64,000 bases of DNA from Vibrio sp. DW001 (GCF_029016285.1 NZ_CP091976.1:1612001-1676000); one strand, 5' to 3'; counted from the stretch's first letter, positions 21,044-31,454 are shown. Notes: a model not told the origin generated them from the letters alone. A program made the numbers and translations.

Positions 21044-23113
21044 ATGGAATTAAAGGCGACTGAGAATGCTCAGTTTTTTGTCCAAAAAGAATACAGCCAT
21101 GTATTGATTGAAGATGATTACCTAATTATTTCATCCTGCAATGCAGAGGAAAGAATCCCATTTTCTGTATGGAGTGGCGATGTCACTTTGGAAAGGGGCC
21201 TTCTTTGGGGAACCCTAATTTTCCATGCACATTCTGTAGAAAACACGTCAACCGCTTGGCTTGTGCAAGGGTTACCTTGGGACGAATGTAAGACATTCGC
21301 TAAATACGCGGTACATACTTATAAGGAATGGCACTCTGAGCAGTGCAGGCATCTAAGAGATCATATTCCAAAATGGAAAGAGAGTTTAAATCTATTAAAG
21401 AAACAGCCTGCCTATTTACCTGATTCTGATGTATATGTTTGGCGAGAAAACGTATTTTCTCAGCTTAGAGAGATGAGAATATCAATCGATGAGGCAACAC
21501 AAAGAATGCCAAATGCGATGAAAGATATTGTGTCTTGGCTGACGGATGTAGAACGCTTGGTTGACGATAGAAATGAACGTTGGCTTGAAACTGAAAGGTT
21601 AAACTGGGAGGTTTTATTTTCCCAGATTGAATCGTCACCTCTAAATGCGTCTCAGCAACATGCCGTTCTACTTAATAATGATAATAACCTTGTGCTTGCA
21701 GGGGCTGGGACAGGCAAAACAAGTATCTTAACTGCACGTATCGCCTATTTGTTGCAGAGTCACCTAGCGCAGCCCAATCAACTTCTTATGTTGGCCTTTG
21801 GCAAAGATGCGGTAAAAGAGATGGAAGCGCGCTTAAGAGATAAAATTGGATCCGGTGCGTCAGATGTAACTGTGGACACATTTCATCAACTTGGGCTTAG
21901 CATCATCACTAAAGTCGAGCAACGTTCTGTTGAACTGTCCCCATTTTCTACTGATCCAAAGCACAAGCTGAAATGGTGCAGCGATTGGCTAAAAAGCCAT
22001 TGGCAAACTGACACAAATTTGAAACGTTGGCGGAAGCACCTTTCGGTTTGGCCGATAGCTTACCTAAAAGGTGATGATGAATTATCTGGCCAATCAGAAA
22101 ATTTGAAACTCATTAACTGGCTAGTGAACCAGCTGGATCAGCTGTGCAGTACTCACCTATCTAAGAAGCAACTGCAGCAAAAGTTGATCGATCAACTTGA
22201 CTATCCAAGGTTGAATAATGAGCTTTCTTTGGTTTGGCCGTGTTACCTTGCATGGCAACAGATGTTAAAAGAAAACGATCAAATAGATTTTTATACCATG
22301 ATCACACGGGCGACAGAGTACGTAGTGAAAGGCAAGTTTTTGTCTCCTTGGCGTTACATTATGGTTGACGAGTATCAGGATATATCACCAGACCGCATCG
22401 CACTTATTGATGCACTCTGCACCAATAGAAAAGGAGAGATGCAATCAACGCTTTTTGCGGTGGGAGACGATTGGCAATCAATTTATCAGTTTGCAGGTGC
22501 TGATGTGGATCTTACTACAGGATTCGCCGAGCGTTTTTCAAGTTCGTCAGTCCACTATTTGGATACTACCTACAGATTTAATTCTATGATTGCAGAGGTC
22601 GCTAATCGATTTATTCAGGAAAACCCCAATCAACTAGATAAAGAACTAAATAGCCATGTTGTACAAAAACAGAAATCAGTCACTATTTGCTCAAATAGAC
22701 GCATTGAATCGATCCTTGATCAACTTCATCGAAAAGTAACCCAAGAAAAAACCGTGTTATTGTTGGGACGAAACCACTATCACAAGCCAGAGTTATTCAA
22801 TGAGTGGAAAAAGAATTTTTATAACTTAAAATTAGAGTTCATGACCTGTCATGGCAGTAAAGGTAAAGAAGCGGACTACGTATTTGTTCTTTCCGTTGAT
22901 GAGGGACAGTTTCCAGCAACTCAGCGCCAAAGGCATTTGAATCTGGTTCTTTCTGAAGGGAGTGACGATTTTCCTGATGCGGAAGAGCGACGTTTATTCT
23001 ACGTCGCGATGACACGAGCAAAAGAGAAACTTTGGATAACTCATGGTCCTCAAGCTTCTTCTTTTGTCAATGAACTGATTAGTGAGAACTACCCAGTTAT
23101 CAAGAAAAATTAA
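21044..23113 (+). CDS. helD: DNA helicase IV
   Basis: A superfamily 1 (UvrD-like) 3'-5' helicase of 689 residues, close to the E. coli HelD length. The N-terminal 200 residues match the HelD-specific leader. The Walker A is LAGAGTGKTS near residues 217-226, motif II DEYQD near 442, motif III with GDDWQSIYQF near 470, and motif VI VAMTRAKEKLW near the C-terminus. It unwinds DNA and works in recombination and repair. The VOC gene follows 13 bases after the stop and may be cotranscribed. Confidence 0.95.
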   Translation: MELKATENAQFFVQKEYSHVLIEDDYLIISSCNAEERIPFSVWSGDVTLERGLLWGTLIFHAHSVENTSTAWLVQGLPWDECKTFAKYAVHTYKEWHSEQCRHLRDHIPKWKESLNLLKKQPAYLPDSDVYVWRENVFSQLREMRISIDEATQRMPNAMKDIVSWLTDVERLVDDRNERWLETERLNWEVLFSQIESSPLNASQQHAVLLNNDNNLVLAGAGTGKTSILTARIAYLLQSHLAQPNQLLMLAFGKDAVKEMEARLRDKIGSGASDVTVDTFHQLGLSIITKVEQRSVELSPFSTDPKHKLKWCSDWLKSHWQTDTNLKRWRKHLSVWPIAYLKGDDELSGQSENLKLINWLVNQLDQLCSTHLSKKQLQQKLIDQLDYPRLNNELSLVWPCYLAWQQMLKENDQIDFYTMITRATEYVVKGKFLSPWRYIMVDEYQDISPDRIALIDALCTNRKGEMQSTLFAVGDDWQSIYQFAGADVDLTTGFAERFSSSSVHYLDTTYRFNSMIAEVANRFIQENPNQLDKELNSHVVQKQKSVTICSNRRIESILDQLHRKVTQEKTVLLLGRNHYHKPELFNEWKKNFYNLKLEFMTCHGSKGKEADYVFVLSVDEGQFPATQRQRHLNLVLSEGSDDFPDAEERRLFYVAMTRAKEKLWITHGPQASSFVNELISENYPVIKKN

Positions 23114-23126
23114 TAAGGAGAGTATC

Positions 23127-23495
23127 ATGTCAAACCATGTTGAACTGAAACACAACAGCATCAACTATATTGAATATGCTGCAACAGATTTTGCTAAAAC
23201 TAAAGCATTTTTTAGTCGTGTGTTTGATTGGACTTTTGAAGACTATGGTGAAGAGTATATGGCGTTCACAGGTGATGGCCTAATGGGCGGCTTCTATTAT
23301 TCCCAAGGCGTATCGGTGCAAGAAAAAGGGGGCGCATTGCTTGTGTTTTATAGCGAAAATATTAATAAAAGCCTGTCCGACATTGAGGCTGCAGGTGGCG
23401 TAATCAATCGAGATATCTTTGAATTCCCTGGTGGGCGACGTTTTCATTTTATAGAACCTAGCGGCAATGAAATGGCGGTTTGGAGTCACAAATAG
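23127..23495 (+). CDS. VOC (glyoxalase-like) family protein
   Basis: A 122-residue vicinal-oxygen-chelate protein. It has two beta-alpha-beta-beta-beta modules: the first around NYIEYAATDFAKTKAFFSRV, the second around ALLVFYSENINKSLSDIE, ending in FHFIEPSGNEMAVW. The E in the final block is a usual metal ligand. The start at 23127 is seven bases from AAGGAG; an earlier in-frame ATG at 23082 lies inside helD and lacks a site. The substrate cannot be told from sequence. It faces mgsA across a terminator. Confidence 0.85.
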   Translation: MSNHVELKHNSINYIEYAATDFAKTKAFFSRVFDWTFEDYGEEYMAFTGDGLMGGFYYSQGVSVQEKGGALLVFYSENINKSLSDIEAAGGVINRDIFEFPGGRRFHFIEPSGNEMAVWSHK

Positions 23496-23517
23496 GTTGT
23501 CGTCGTATTGAGCAAAT

Positions 23518-23545
23518 AAAAAAGGGAGCGATACGCTCCCTTTTT
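23518..23545. terminator. Bidirectional intrinsic terminator between VOC gene and mgsA
   Basis: The 7-bp GC-rich stem GGGAGCG/CGCTCCC (23524-23530 and 23534-23540) with a 3-nt loop is flanked by an A-run on the left and a T-run on the right, so works on both strands. Confidence 0.92.
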
Positions 23546-23546
23546 G

Positions 23547-24002
23547 CTAAGTTCTTTCGGCTAAATAAGCTTGGTAATCTGGTATTTCGATAACAACTTC
23601 TTGTTCGAGCAAGCTAGATTCAAATAAGAATTTTGCGGATGCTCTATTGGTTGCTACTGGGATATTCCATACGCTAGAAATCCTTAATAACGCCTTCACG
23701 TCTGGATCATGCGGAACGGAATTTAGTGGATCCCAAAAAAAGATAAGCATGTCGATTTTACCTTCAGAAATCAGAGCACCTATTTGCTGATCTCCGCCCA
23801 TCGGACCAGAAATCATACTCTTAATCGCTAGACCGGTCTCTTTACTTAACATGCTGCCTGTTGTACCCGTAGCATATAGAAAATGGCTCTGAAGTTTGTC
23901 TTTGTTTTCTTCCACCCAACGCAATAGCTCAGGTTTGTAATGATCATGAGCAACAAGCGCGATGTGCTTGTGTGCTGGAATGGTTCTAGTTGTTGTTTTC
24001 AT
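23547..24002 (-). CDS. mgsA: Methylglyoxal synthase
   Basis: This enzyme converts dihydroxyacetone phosphate to methylglyoxal and phosphate, bypassing lower glycolysis under sugar-phosphate stress. The 151 residues match E. coli MgsA. Diagnostic blocks are [21 protein letters not shown] (phosphate binding), [11 protein letters not shown] with the catalytic Asp of GGDQQ, and [20 protein letters not shown]. It is monocistronic with a strong shared terminator at its 3' end. Confidence 0.97.
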   Translation of the reverse strand: MKTTTRTIPAHKHIALVAHDHYKPELLRWVEENKDKLQSHFLYATGTTGSMLSKETGLAIKSMISGPMGGDQQIGALISEGKIDMLIFFWDPLNSVPHDPDVKALLRISSVWNIPVATNRASAKFLFESSLLEQEVVIEIPDYQAYLAERT

Positions 24003-24092
24003 TTGCTATTCCATATTATTACAATCGATTAAATAAGTAATTTTGACAACATCAGTTGCTGTTAACTGCATTCGTTTTTTGTCGTTACAAGG

Positions 24093-25097
24093 TCAGTTAT
24101 TTTTGCTGGAAACTGAAAATATGGGTCTAAATTCAGAAGGCGAAAGTGAATCTTGTATGACTGTTTTTTTTAATGAACTGGCCGTCAGTGGTTCAATTTG
24201 TGGCGTTTGATTTTGATTGTATGGTTCATCGTTTAGGTAGGCATGTGCTTGCCTAATCGATAATCGTCCCTGTAGCACCATTTTGTCCGTTGAAGAAAAA
24301 AGCACTTTGTTACGCAGCAGGGCTCTGTAGATACCATGGCTAAAATAGATTGAAACAAGCCCAACCTCATCTTCTTTCCCGGCGGCTCTTACCTCGCTTA
24401 TCGCCGCTTCTATTGCGACTGCGCTGCCAACAATATAATCAACGTCTGTTTGCTCAAGAACCTGTTGTACAAGGTTTCGTTGTAGTTCTTTATCGTTATC
24501 TGCCCATAATGTATTGATAATAGAGACATCAGAACCTTTAATTGCGTCGTACATGCCACTATTACTAGGTTTAGTTCCGCCACTCATTTTTGGGCCAGGA
24601 AGCCAAGCAATGTTAACCTTTCCAGAACCCAATGGATGTTTTTTCGCGAGGTACTGACCAGAATTATATCCCATCCAATACCAGTCTACGCCGACAGAAC
24701 CCTTAAATTGAGGTTTATCTTGTTCGCCTACAACGAGCTTATTGACCGTAGAAAATAGTGGGATATTGCCAATGAGCTGTGCTATTTGGTTCATGTACGC
24801 CTGTGGTGCGACGGTGCCTAATATTATTGCATCAGCGCCCCATTCACGGCAACGAATCAACTGCTGCCGTTGCTTATTAACGTTAGGGTATCCACCTGAT
24901 TCAAAAACCTTTAAGTCTATGCCAAAACGTTCGCTTTCGTTTACCATTCCGTAGTTTACAGATAACCAATAGGAGTCTTTTAGGTGCGGATAAATAGCGC
25001 AAATTTTCTCTGTCGCTATAGCAAAACTTGACGTGGTTAGTAAGCCTATCAATAGGCCTATCAGTTTTATAGGTAATTTTCTCAAGCACGACTTCAT
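24093..25097 (-). CDS. torT: TMAO-sensing periplasmic binding protein TorT
   Basis: TorT is a periplasmic type 1 binding protein that binds trimethylamine N-oxide and modulates the TorS kinase. The N-terminal 30 residues form a signal peptide. The body shows KICAIYPHLKDSYWLSVNYG, LGTVAPQAYMNQIA and VGVDWYWMGYNSGQYLAKKHP, all typical of TorT. The 334 residues are close to the E. coli protein (342). It is divergent from torS, with 88 bases between the starts. torR and torCAD are not found nearby. Confidence 0.93.
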   Translation of the reverse strand: MKSCLRKLPIKLIGLLIGLLTTSSFAIATEKICAIYPHLKDSYWLSVNYGMVNESERFGIDLKVFESGGYPNVNKQRQQLIRCREWGADAIILGTVAPQAYMNQIAQLIGNIPLFSTVNKLVVGEQDKPQFKGSVGVDWYWMGYNSGQYLAKKHPLGSGKVNIAWLPGPKMSGGTKPSNSGMYDAIKGSDVSIINTLWADNDKELQRNLVQQVLEQTDVDYIVGSAVAIEAAISEVRAAGKEDEVGLVSIYFSHGIYRALLRNKVLFSSTDKMVLQGRLSIRQAHAYLNDEPYNQNQTPQIEPLTASSLKKTVIQDSLSPSEFRPIFSVSSKNN

Positions 25098-25185
25098 AGA
25101 TAGTGGGATAGGTTATTGATATTCACCTAACAAAATATATCCTATTGCGTATAAGTAAGGAAGTATTCATTTTAAGGCTCAAAAT

Positions 25186-28077
25186 ATGTTATTAGCGTCA
25201 GCCAGTATAGGTAGAAAATTGCTGCTGTCCTTTGCTTCAATGGCAAGTCTGTTAATTTTAGCGGTAGCAATTGGTGCTTCGGGTTTTTCCTTTGTAGCTG
25301 AAACGGAAAAGCAAGTAATTGACTCGTCGGTTCCTGCGATGATTCAGGCAAGAGAAGTGTCAGAACAAAGCTCCAAAATACTGTCGTCTTTAGGGGTGCT
25401 ATCCAACGCTCAAACAGAAAGAGAAAGACAACAGGCTGGGGCACTATTGTTTTCTCAACTAGAAAAGTTATTGGACAAAATTAAGCTTCTTGGCGATAAA
25501 CCATTTGATGTGGCGATATTAGAGCGACTAGAAAGCAAGGTGCAAAATGTTATAGATACAATAGTAGAACTGGGTGTCGTAGTAGAAGAAAAATTACTTT
25601 TAGATCACGTGATTATTTTACAAGTAGAAGAGATGCGTCAACTCGCGGTTGAATTAGAAACCTTAACCCGAACTCAGGTTTTGAATACCAGCACAATAGC
25701 TGTTGCTAATATAACCAATATATATAATCTTATCGAGAGACAAGACAATGAAACGGTCTACAGAGCGCTCGATAATCTGATCGAAGTCGATTTAGACTTA
25801 TCTGAGCGGTTACATGAATTACACCTGCTGGCGTTTCAGATGCTGGCTCACATCGAAGAAGCAAGAGCCGTAACAGACTCCTCGCGCATACAAAAGCTTA
25901 GAGCTGAATTTGAACATAATATCGACATCATTAAACGTCGTATTTTGTCAGTGGAAGACCCTACCCGTTCTAGGCAGATGCAAGTGCTAGTCAGTAAGTT
26001 AGAGCAAAGAAAAGAGGTGTTTGATAATCTAGATTTGCGTTATGAAAACAGGCAAAATGCGGAAAATTTGATGGTTTTAAACCTAACGCAGTTATCAGAG
26101 TTGAATAAAACAGTGAGCTTGTTGGTAGATGAATCAAACAGCGACACAGCGTTGGCGATAAAAGAGTTAGGTGAAACGTTAACTTACGCAAAATGGTCGT
26201 TGATTGTACTTTCTTTGCTTGGATTAGTAGCGGTAAGTTTCATTCTCTGGAATGTCGTGTATCTCTCTGTTGTCAAAAGGTTGCATATCTACTCCGATGC
26301 GATTCGTTCAGTAGCAAATGGTGACTTAGCGTTCGATATTGATGTCAAAGGTAGCGATGAACTGGCGCAAATGGGTAAAGCTATCGTTATTGCTAGAGAT
26401 ACCGCTGAACAGCTTCAAATCGTTGCAGCCAGTGATGCTGTGACCAAAAATGAATTAGAAGAGCATAAAGCACATTTAGAGGAAACTATTACCGAACGAA
26501 CGAAACAGCTTAGAATGGCAAACGAGAAACTCAACCAAGAAGTATTAAAACATAATCAAGCAAGGATCGAAGCGGAGCAAGCAAACCGAGCTAAAACTGC
26601 CTTTCTTTCTACCATGAGTCATGAGATCAGAACCCCAATGAATGGTGTGCTCGGTACTGCAACATTATTGGATGAGACACGTTTAAATATCAAACAAAAA
26701 CAATATGTCGATGTAATTAATCGCAGTGGTAACACCCTGTTGGGCATTCTAAACGATGTGCTTGATTATTCTAAAATTGAAGCGGGTTTTTTGGAAATTC
26801 GCGAAGCACCTTTCAACCTTTCTGCTCTCGTGACCGACGTTTACCAACTTCAGAAGAGTAACGCGACAGAGAAGCAGCTCGGTTTTTCTATGAACGTCGA
26901 CAAAGAAATCAGTGGTTATTGGTTAGGCGACGCGACACGAATTACTCAGGTACTGAATAATCTTGTAAGTAATGCCATAAAATTCACGTCAACAGGGGAC
27001 GTGAGCGTTAACGTCTGTAAGGACTCGCGTCACTTTGGACATATTCTTTTTCGTGTTATCGATGCTGGGGTAGGTATATCGGAAGGCGATAAATCGAAAC
27101 TGTTTGATGCATTTACTCAAGTTGGTAATGCTAAAGCAAAATTAGGTGGAACAGGACTGGGCTTAGCAATTAGTCAAAAAATAGTTACTGCGATGGGAGG
27201 TCTTCTAGAGGTGGGGTCAGAACTCAATCAAGGCAGTGTATTTAGCTTCTCTATCCCACTAGAAGTCTCATTAGAGACAATCAAACCGAAACCAGTAGTA
27301 AAAGAACAAACCAACCTTGTTGCGAAGATCTTATTAGTCGAAGACAACCCTGTTAATTGCCTCGTTGCAGAGGGCTTTCTCACCAATAAGGGCCACCAAG
27401 TGGTTATTGCAGAAAATGGAGCACAAGCAAGAGATCTGTTTAAGAAGCAGCAGTTTGATATTGGCTTGTTAGATATCAATTTACCCGATTGCAATGGTGT
27501 AGAGCTTATGGCTGATCTGCGATTGATAGAGGCCGAAACCCTTAACAACGCGGAGAAACGTATTCCAATGGTTGCCATTTCTGCCCATGTGTTTAGTGAA
27601 GAAGTGCAGGGCTATTTGAAAGCGGGGTTTGATGACTATTTGCCTAAGCCTTTGGATAAAAATAAATTACTTATTCTTGTGCAATCGATTCTAAAAGGGC
27701 GAATACTTCAACGACCACAACCTTCCTTTGAAGTAGAAAAGCATCAAAAGCTGGTGGATTTACATGTATTAGATGAAGATTGCAAAGTTTTGGGTGTAGA
27801 GAAAGTGCTTGAATTAATAAAGCTATTTGAGAACAGCAGTCTAGATATCGTCAAGCAATTAGATCAAGCCGTGATGGAACTAGATCCTGCTTTGGTGAAA
27901 CAATTAGCGCACAAACTAAAGGGCTCTGCGGGTTCTATGGGAATGTATACACTTCATGCTACTTGTCTCGAGGTTGAATCCAATGACTATCCAATTGAAA
28001 CGTATCAAAAACAAAGAGATTCGCTGATCTCAATAATAGAACGGTCAATTAGACTGGTAAAAAAAGCAAGGCAATGA
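25186..28077 (+). CDS. torS: TMAO-responsive hybrid histidine kinase TorS
   Basis: TorS is an inner-membrane tripartite kinase of 963 residues. Helix 1 lies at about 12-34, then a helical periplasmic sensor domain, helix 2 near 335-355, a HAMP domain (about 360-410), H-box with His479 (MSHEIRTPMNG), ATPase with GTGLGLAIS, a receiver domain with Asp763 (LLDINLPD), and an HPt domain with His909 (LAHKLKGSAGSMGM). In the known pathway phosphate goes His-Asp-His to TorR, which turns on torCAD. AAGG before 25186 fits the start. It pairs with divergent torT. Confidence 0.95.
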   Translation: MLLASASIGRKLLLSFASMASLLILAVAIGASGFSFVAETEKQVIDSSVPAMIQAREVSEQSSKILSSLGVLSNAQTERERQQAGALLFSQLEKLLDKIKLLGDKPFDVAILERLESKVQNVIDTIVELGVVVEEKLLLDHVIILQVEEMRQLAVELETLTRTQVLNTSTIAVANITNIYNLIERQDNETVYRALDNLIEVDLDLSERLHELHLLAFQMLAHIEEARAVTDSSRIQKLRAEFEHNIDIIKRRILSVEDPTRSRQMQVLVSKLEQRKEVFDNLDLRYENRQNAENLMVLNLTQLSELNKTVSLLVDESNSDTALAIKELGETLTYAKWSLIVLSLLGLVAVSFILWNVVYLSVVKRLHIYSDAIRSVANGDLAFDIDVKGSDELAQMGKAIVIARDTAEQLQIVAASDAVTKNELEEHKAHLEETITERTKQLRMANEKLNQEVLKHNQARIEAEQANRAKTAFLSTMSHEIRTPMNGVLGTATLLDETRLNIKQKQYVDVINRSGNTLLGILNDVLDYSKIEAGFLEIREAPFNLSALVTDVYQLQKSNATEKQLGFSMNVDKEISGYWLGDATRITQVLNNLVSNAIKFTSTGDVSVNVCKDSRHFGHILFRVIDAGVGISEGDKSKLFDAFTQVGNAKAKLGGTGLGLAISQKIVTAMGGLLEVGSELNQGSVFSFSIPLEVSLETIKPKPVVKEQTNLVAKILLVEDNPVNCLVAEGFLTNKGHQVVIAENGAQARDLFKKQQFDIGLLDINLPDCNGVELMADLRLIEAETLNNAEKRIPMVAISAHVFSEEVQGYLKAGFDDYLPKPLDKNKLLILVQSILKGRILQRPQPSFEVEKHQKLVDLHVLDEDCKVLGVEKVLELIKLFENSSLDIVKQLDQAVMELDPALVKQLAHKLKGSAGSMGMYTLHATCLEVESNDYPIETYQKQRDSLISIIERSIRLVKKARQ

Positions 28078-28224
28078 GGTACCAATAAGCAACTTATTGC
28101 ATTCATAAATACATATAATTAGTTGGTTATGATCAAGATTTTATAGATTACTTGCTGTTATAGTCACCGCTATTAGATCAAGCCCTCTTAAAGTAGAGGG
28201 AACTTGCAGTATTAAGGTTAAATA

Positions 28225-29874
28225 ATGATAGCGTTAAAAGAAGCATATACAGCGGGACTGCTGAAACAAAAGTATTGGTTAAATAACGTGTTATCAGGTG
28301 TCATCGTTGGGGTTGTCGCGTTACCGTTGGCAATGGCATTTGCGATTGCTTCAGGTGCTAAGCCCGAGCAGGGAATTTACACGGCAATTGTTGCAGGATT
28401 CTGTGTATCAATATTTGGTGGCAGCAGGCTACAAATAGCAGGCCCTACTGGGGCTTTCATCGTAATATTGTCGGGCATTACTGGCGAACATGGCGTTATA
28501 GGGCTACAAATAGCGACATTCATGGCCGGTATCATACTATTTATATTTGGCTTAACGAAGATGGGTTCGATTATCAAGTTTATACCAGCCCCCGTCATTG
28601 TCGGATTTACTGCTGGTATTGGTGTCATCATATGGATAGGCCAGTGGCGTGACTTTTTTGGTCTACCAGTCGTTACCGGAGAACATTTTCATCAAAAATT
28701 TGCCCATTTGATCGAATTGTTACCCCAGTTTCATCCAAGTACTACAATGTTTGGCATTGTTTCTCTATTCATTCTTCTTATATGCCCGAAATTGCGATGG
28801 ACTAAGAAAATACCAGGCCCTCTGATAGCGCTTGTATTGATGACGTCATTGCAGGCTATGTTTCAATTCGAAGGTATTAAAACGATAGGGAGTGCGTTTG
28901 GTGGCATTCCATTAGGCTTGCCTACATTCGAACCTCTATCCTTTGAGTGGAGTCAGGTAATAACACTTATTGGGCCAGCGTTTGCAATCGCTATGCTAGG
29001 CGCCATAGAGTCACTATTATCTGCTGTCGTCGCCGACGGTATGGTAGGGACTAAGCACAACTCCAATCAAGAACTCGTTGGTCAAGGCATCGCAAATATT
29101 GTTGCACCATTATTTGGTGGTTTCGCTGCGACGGGTGCGATTGCCCGTACAGCTACAAACATTCGTAATGGTGGTAATAGCCCGTTAGCGGGTATCGTTC
29201 ATGCTATTACGTTGTGCGTTGTACTCCTTGTGTTGGCTCCCCTAGCTGACAATATACCGCTAGCTACTCTTGCTGCTATTCTCTTTGTTGTCGCGTGGAA
29301 TATGAGCGAAGCCAAACACTTTGTCAAAATGATGCGAACCGCGCCTCACGCCGATGTTGCGGTCTTGATTATCACTTTTACGTTGACAATTTTTGCAGAC
29401 TTGGTCGTTGCCGTTAATATTGGCGTGATTTTAGCAACATTACATTTTCTACATCGCATGGCTTCAAGTGTGGAAGTATCATTGCAGTCGTCAGACCAAT
29501 TGAATGATGAACAAGTCTTGGCAGGGGAGTTGCCCCTGCCCAAAGATACGGTTGTCTATAACGTAGATGGTCCCTTTTTTTTCGGCGCAGTGGATAGTTT
29601 GGATAGAACACTAGCGGAAACGTTAACAACACCCGAATACCTTGTTATTCGTTTGAAGTGGGTTCCATTCATCGATATCACAGGTATTGAGGCTCTTGAT
29701 AAAGTGATCAGAGAATTACAAAACCGTGGAATACGCGTGATGGTGTGTGGTGCGAACACCCGTGTAGAGAAAAAGCTCAAGAAAGCCGGTGTGTTGGACT
29801 TAGTCGGTGTGTATTACTATTTCGCAACCTTTGACAGTGCTGTAAATGCAATTCGGGAAAGACAAATTGATTAA
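28225..29874 (+). CDS. SulP-family inorganic anion transporter
   Basis: A 549-residue SLC26/SulP carrier with about 12 membrane helices up to residue 410. The sulphate-transporter block PTGAFIVILSGITGEHG and the LLSAVVADGMVGTKHNSNQEL signature are present. A STAS domain covers about 430-540, with VVYNVDGPFFFGAVDSL and VIRLKWVPFIDITGIEAL. Substrates in the family include sulphate, bicarbonate and dicarboxylates, which sequence alone does not resolve. AAGG lies before the ATG. It follows torS in the same direction with a 147-base gap. Confidence 0.9.
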   Translation: MIALKEAYTAGLLKQKYWLNNVLSGVIVGVVALPLAMAFAIASGAKPEQGIYTAIVAGFCVSIFGGSRLQIAGPTGAFIVILSGITGEHGVIGLQIATFMAGIILFIFGLTKMGSIIKFIPAPVIVGFTAGIGVIIWIGQWRDFFGLPVVTGEHFHQKFAHLIELLPQFHPSTTMFGIVSLFILLICPKLRWTKKIPGPLIALVLMTSLQAMFQFEGIKTIGSAFGGIPLGLPTFEPLSFEWSQVITLIGPAFAIAMLGAIESLLSAVVADGMVGTKHNSNQELVGQGIANIVAPLFGGFAATGAIARTATNIRNGGNSPLAGIVHAITLCVVLLVLAPLADNIPLATLAAILFVVAWNMSEAKHFVKMMRTAPHADVAVLIITFTLTIFADLVVAVNIGVILATLHFLHRMASSVEVSLQSSDQLNDEQVLAGELPLPKDTVVYNVDGPFFFGAVDSLDRTLAETLTTPEYLVIRLKWVPFIDITGIEALDKVIRELQNRGIRVMVCGANTRVEKKLKKAGVLDLVGVYYYFATFDSAVNAIRERQID

Positions 29875-29992
29875 ATCCTCAAACGTACGATAAATAAGCC
29901 ATTATAAATGTGTTGGATAAAGGCGATTATGTTGACAAAAGACAGCGTTGCTCATTATTCTCCACGTTGAATTTACACTTAGCAGTCTCAAT

Positions 29993-31033
29993 ATGAACAA
30001 AGCAAACAAATCGGTACAGATTAAAAAAGAGGTCGATGTAAACTCTAGTACTCTGATTAAAACCGTTAATGGACCGATAGGACTCCATTGCAGGAACAAG
30101 CATCAAGGGCGTTATGATTTTAAGAAACTTGTTGAATCTCTGCCACGGCTTAAAAAGGTTCTTACAAGGAATCCGAAAGGTGAAGACAGCATTGATTTTT
30201 CCGACCCAGAAGCAGTAAAGCTTCTCAATCGTGCACTTCTTTGTTGCTATTACAATATTGAGCAGTGGGATATCCCTAAAGGGTATCTTTGTCCGCCAAT
30301 ACCGGGCCGTGCAGATTATATCCATCGAGTTGCAACACTGTTATCAAGTGAAAGCAAAGGTTTAAAGCATCATCTCGTTAACGCGTTAGATATTGGCGTT
30401 GGGGCTAATTGTATCTACCCAATTATTGGTGTTAGTGAGTATGATTGGCATGTCGTAGCCTGTGATGTTGACCCGATTTCGATAGCGTCGGTCGAAAAAA
30501 TCGTATCGAACAATTTAATTTTGAAAGATAAGGTCGATTGTAGGCTTCAGATTAACAGTCAGAATTTTTTTCAGAATATCATCCAACCGGGTGAATATTA
30601 CGATATAACAACCTGTAATCCACCATTTCATAAATCATTATCGGAAGCGCAACAAGGCAGCGAACGCAAAATCAAAAACCTTGTATCAAATCGAATAAAA
30701 CGAGGTCAATCTTTGCAACAACTGAATAAGGGGAGCCAACCTTTGCTCAACTTTGGTGGACAAAAAGCGGAGTTGTGGTGTCAGGGGGGTGAAGCAGAGT
30801 TTGTAAAAAACATGGTACTAGAGAGTAAACGTTTTGCTGACCAGGTGCTTTGGTTTTCTACACTCATCTCGAAGAAGGACAATGTAAGGTGGATGAAAAA
30901 GAATTTGGAAAAGGTAAATGCGTGTGAAGTTCAGATATTAGAAATGAGCCAAGGTCAAAAAGTGAGTCGTATTGTTGCGTGGACCTTTAAAAGCCCACAA
31001 CAACGGCAACAGTGGCTTAAACTTAAAAACTAA
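29993..31033 (+). CDS. rlmF: 23S rRNA (adenine-1618-N6)-methyltransferase RlmF
   Basis: An AdoMet-dependent methyltransferase that modifies A1618 of 23S rRNA. The SAM-binding motif I is ALDIGVGANCIYPIIG, and the catalytic motif IV TTCNPPFHKS carries N-P-P-F, as in N6-adenine methylases. The opening block GPIGLHCRNKHQGRYDFKKL is the RlmF hallmark. The ATG at 29993 gives 346 residues; upstream in-frame ATG at 29948 has no ribosome site. Its stop is one base from the stop of arfB in convergent orientation. Confidence 0.95.
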   Translation: MNKANKSVQIKKEVDVNSSTLIKTVNGPIGLHCRNKHQGRYDFKKLVESLPRLKKVLTRNPKGEDSIDFSDPEAVKLLNRALLCCYYNIEQWDIPKGYLCPPIPGRADYIHRVATLLSSESKGLKHHLVNALDIGVGANCIYPIIGVSEYDWHVVACDVDPISIASVEKIVSNNLILKDKVDCRLQINSQNFFQNIIQPGEYYDITTCNPPFHKSLSEAQQGSERKIKNLVSNRIKRGQSLQQLNKGSQPLLNFGGQKAELWCQGGEAEFVKNMVLESKRFADQVLWFSTLISKKDNVRWMKKNLEKVNACEVQILEMSQGQKVSRIVAWTFKSPQQRQQWLKLKN

Positions 31034-31034
31034 T

Positions 31035-31454
31035 TTAATCATGAGCATTTGGTTTTCCTCTAAGTGCTTTTGTTTTTCCTTTCAGTACTTTAGTGTCTAC
31101 GCGTTTTCGTTTAGAAGAACGTGTAGGGCGTGTCACTCTGCGGGCTTTTTCAACGTAGGACACGGAAACAATTAATTCTTGAAGCCTTTTAAGTGCATCC
31201 TCTCTATTTTTTTCCTGTGTTCTAAACTGTTGAGCTTTGATGATTATCACGCCATCTTTGGTTATTCGGCTATCGTTCATGTTCAATAAACGCTGTTTAT
31301 AGAAATCCGGTAGCGTAGAGTGTGTTACATCGAATCGCAGGTGTATAGCACTTGCAACTTTGTTAACATTTTGTCCTCCAGCCCCTTGCGATCGTATTGC
31401 GGTAAGTTGAATTTCCCAGTCGGAAATTTCAACACTGTTTGATATTTTTAACAT
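31035..31454 (-). CDS. arfB: Alternative ribosome-rescue factor ArfB
   Basis: ArfB (YaeJ) is a peptidyl-tRNA hydrolase that frees stalled ribosomes. The catalytic GGQ lies in SQGAGGQNVNKVASAIHLRF near residue 27. The basic C-terminal tail (KARRVTRPTRSSKRKRVDTK) matches the tail that threads into the empty mRNA channel. The 139 residues match E. coli YaeJ. It is convergent with rlmF and separated by one base. Confidence 0.96.
   Translation of the reverse strand: MLKISNSVEISDWEIQLTAIRSQGAGGQNVNKVASAIHLRFDVTHSTLPDFYKQRLLNMNDSRITKDGVIIIKAQQFRTQEKNREDALKRLQELIVSVSYVEKARRVTRPTRSSKRKRVDTKVLKGKTKALRGKPNAHD

Noticed and set aside
29927..30325. Minus-strand frame of 132 residues over the start of rlmF
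   Set aside because: It overlaps a well-supported gene, has no known family, and has biased codon use expected of an antisense shadow.
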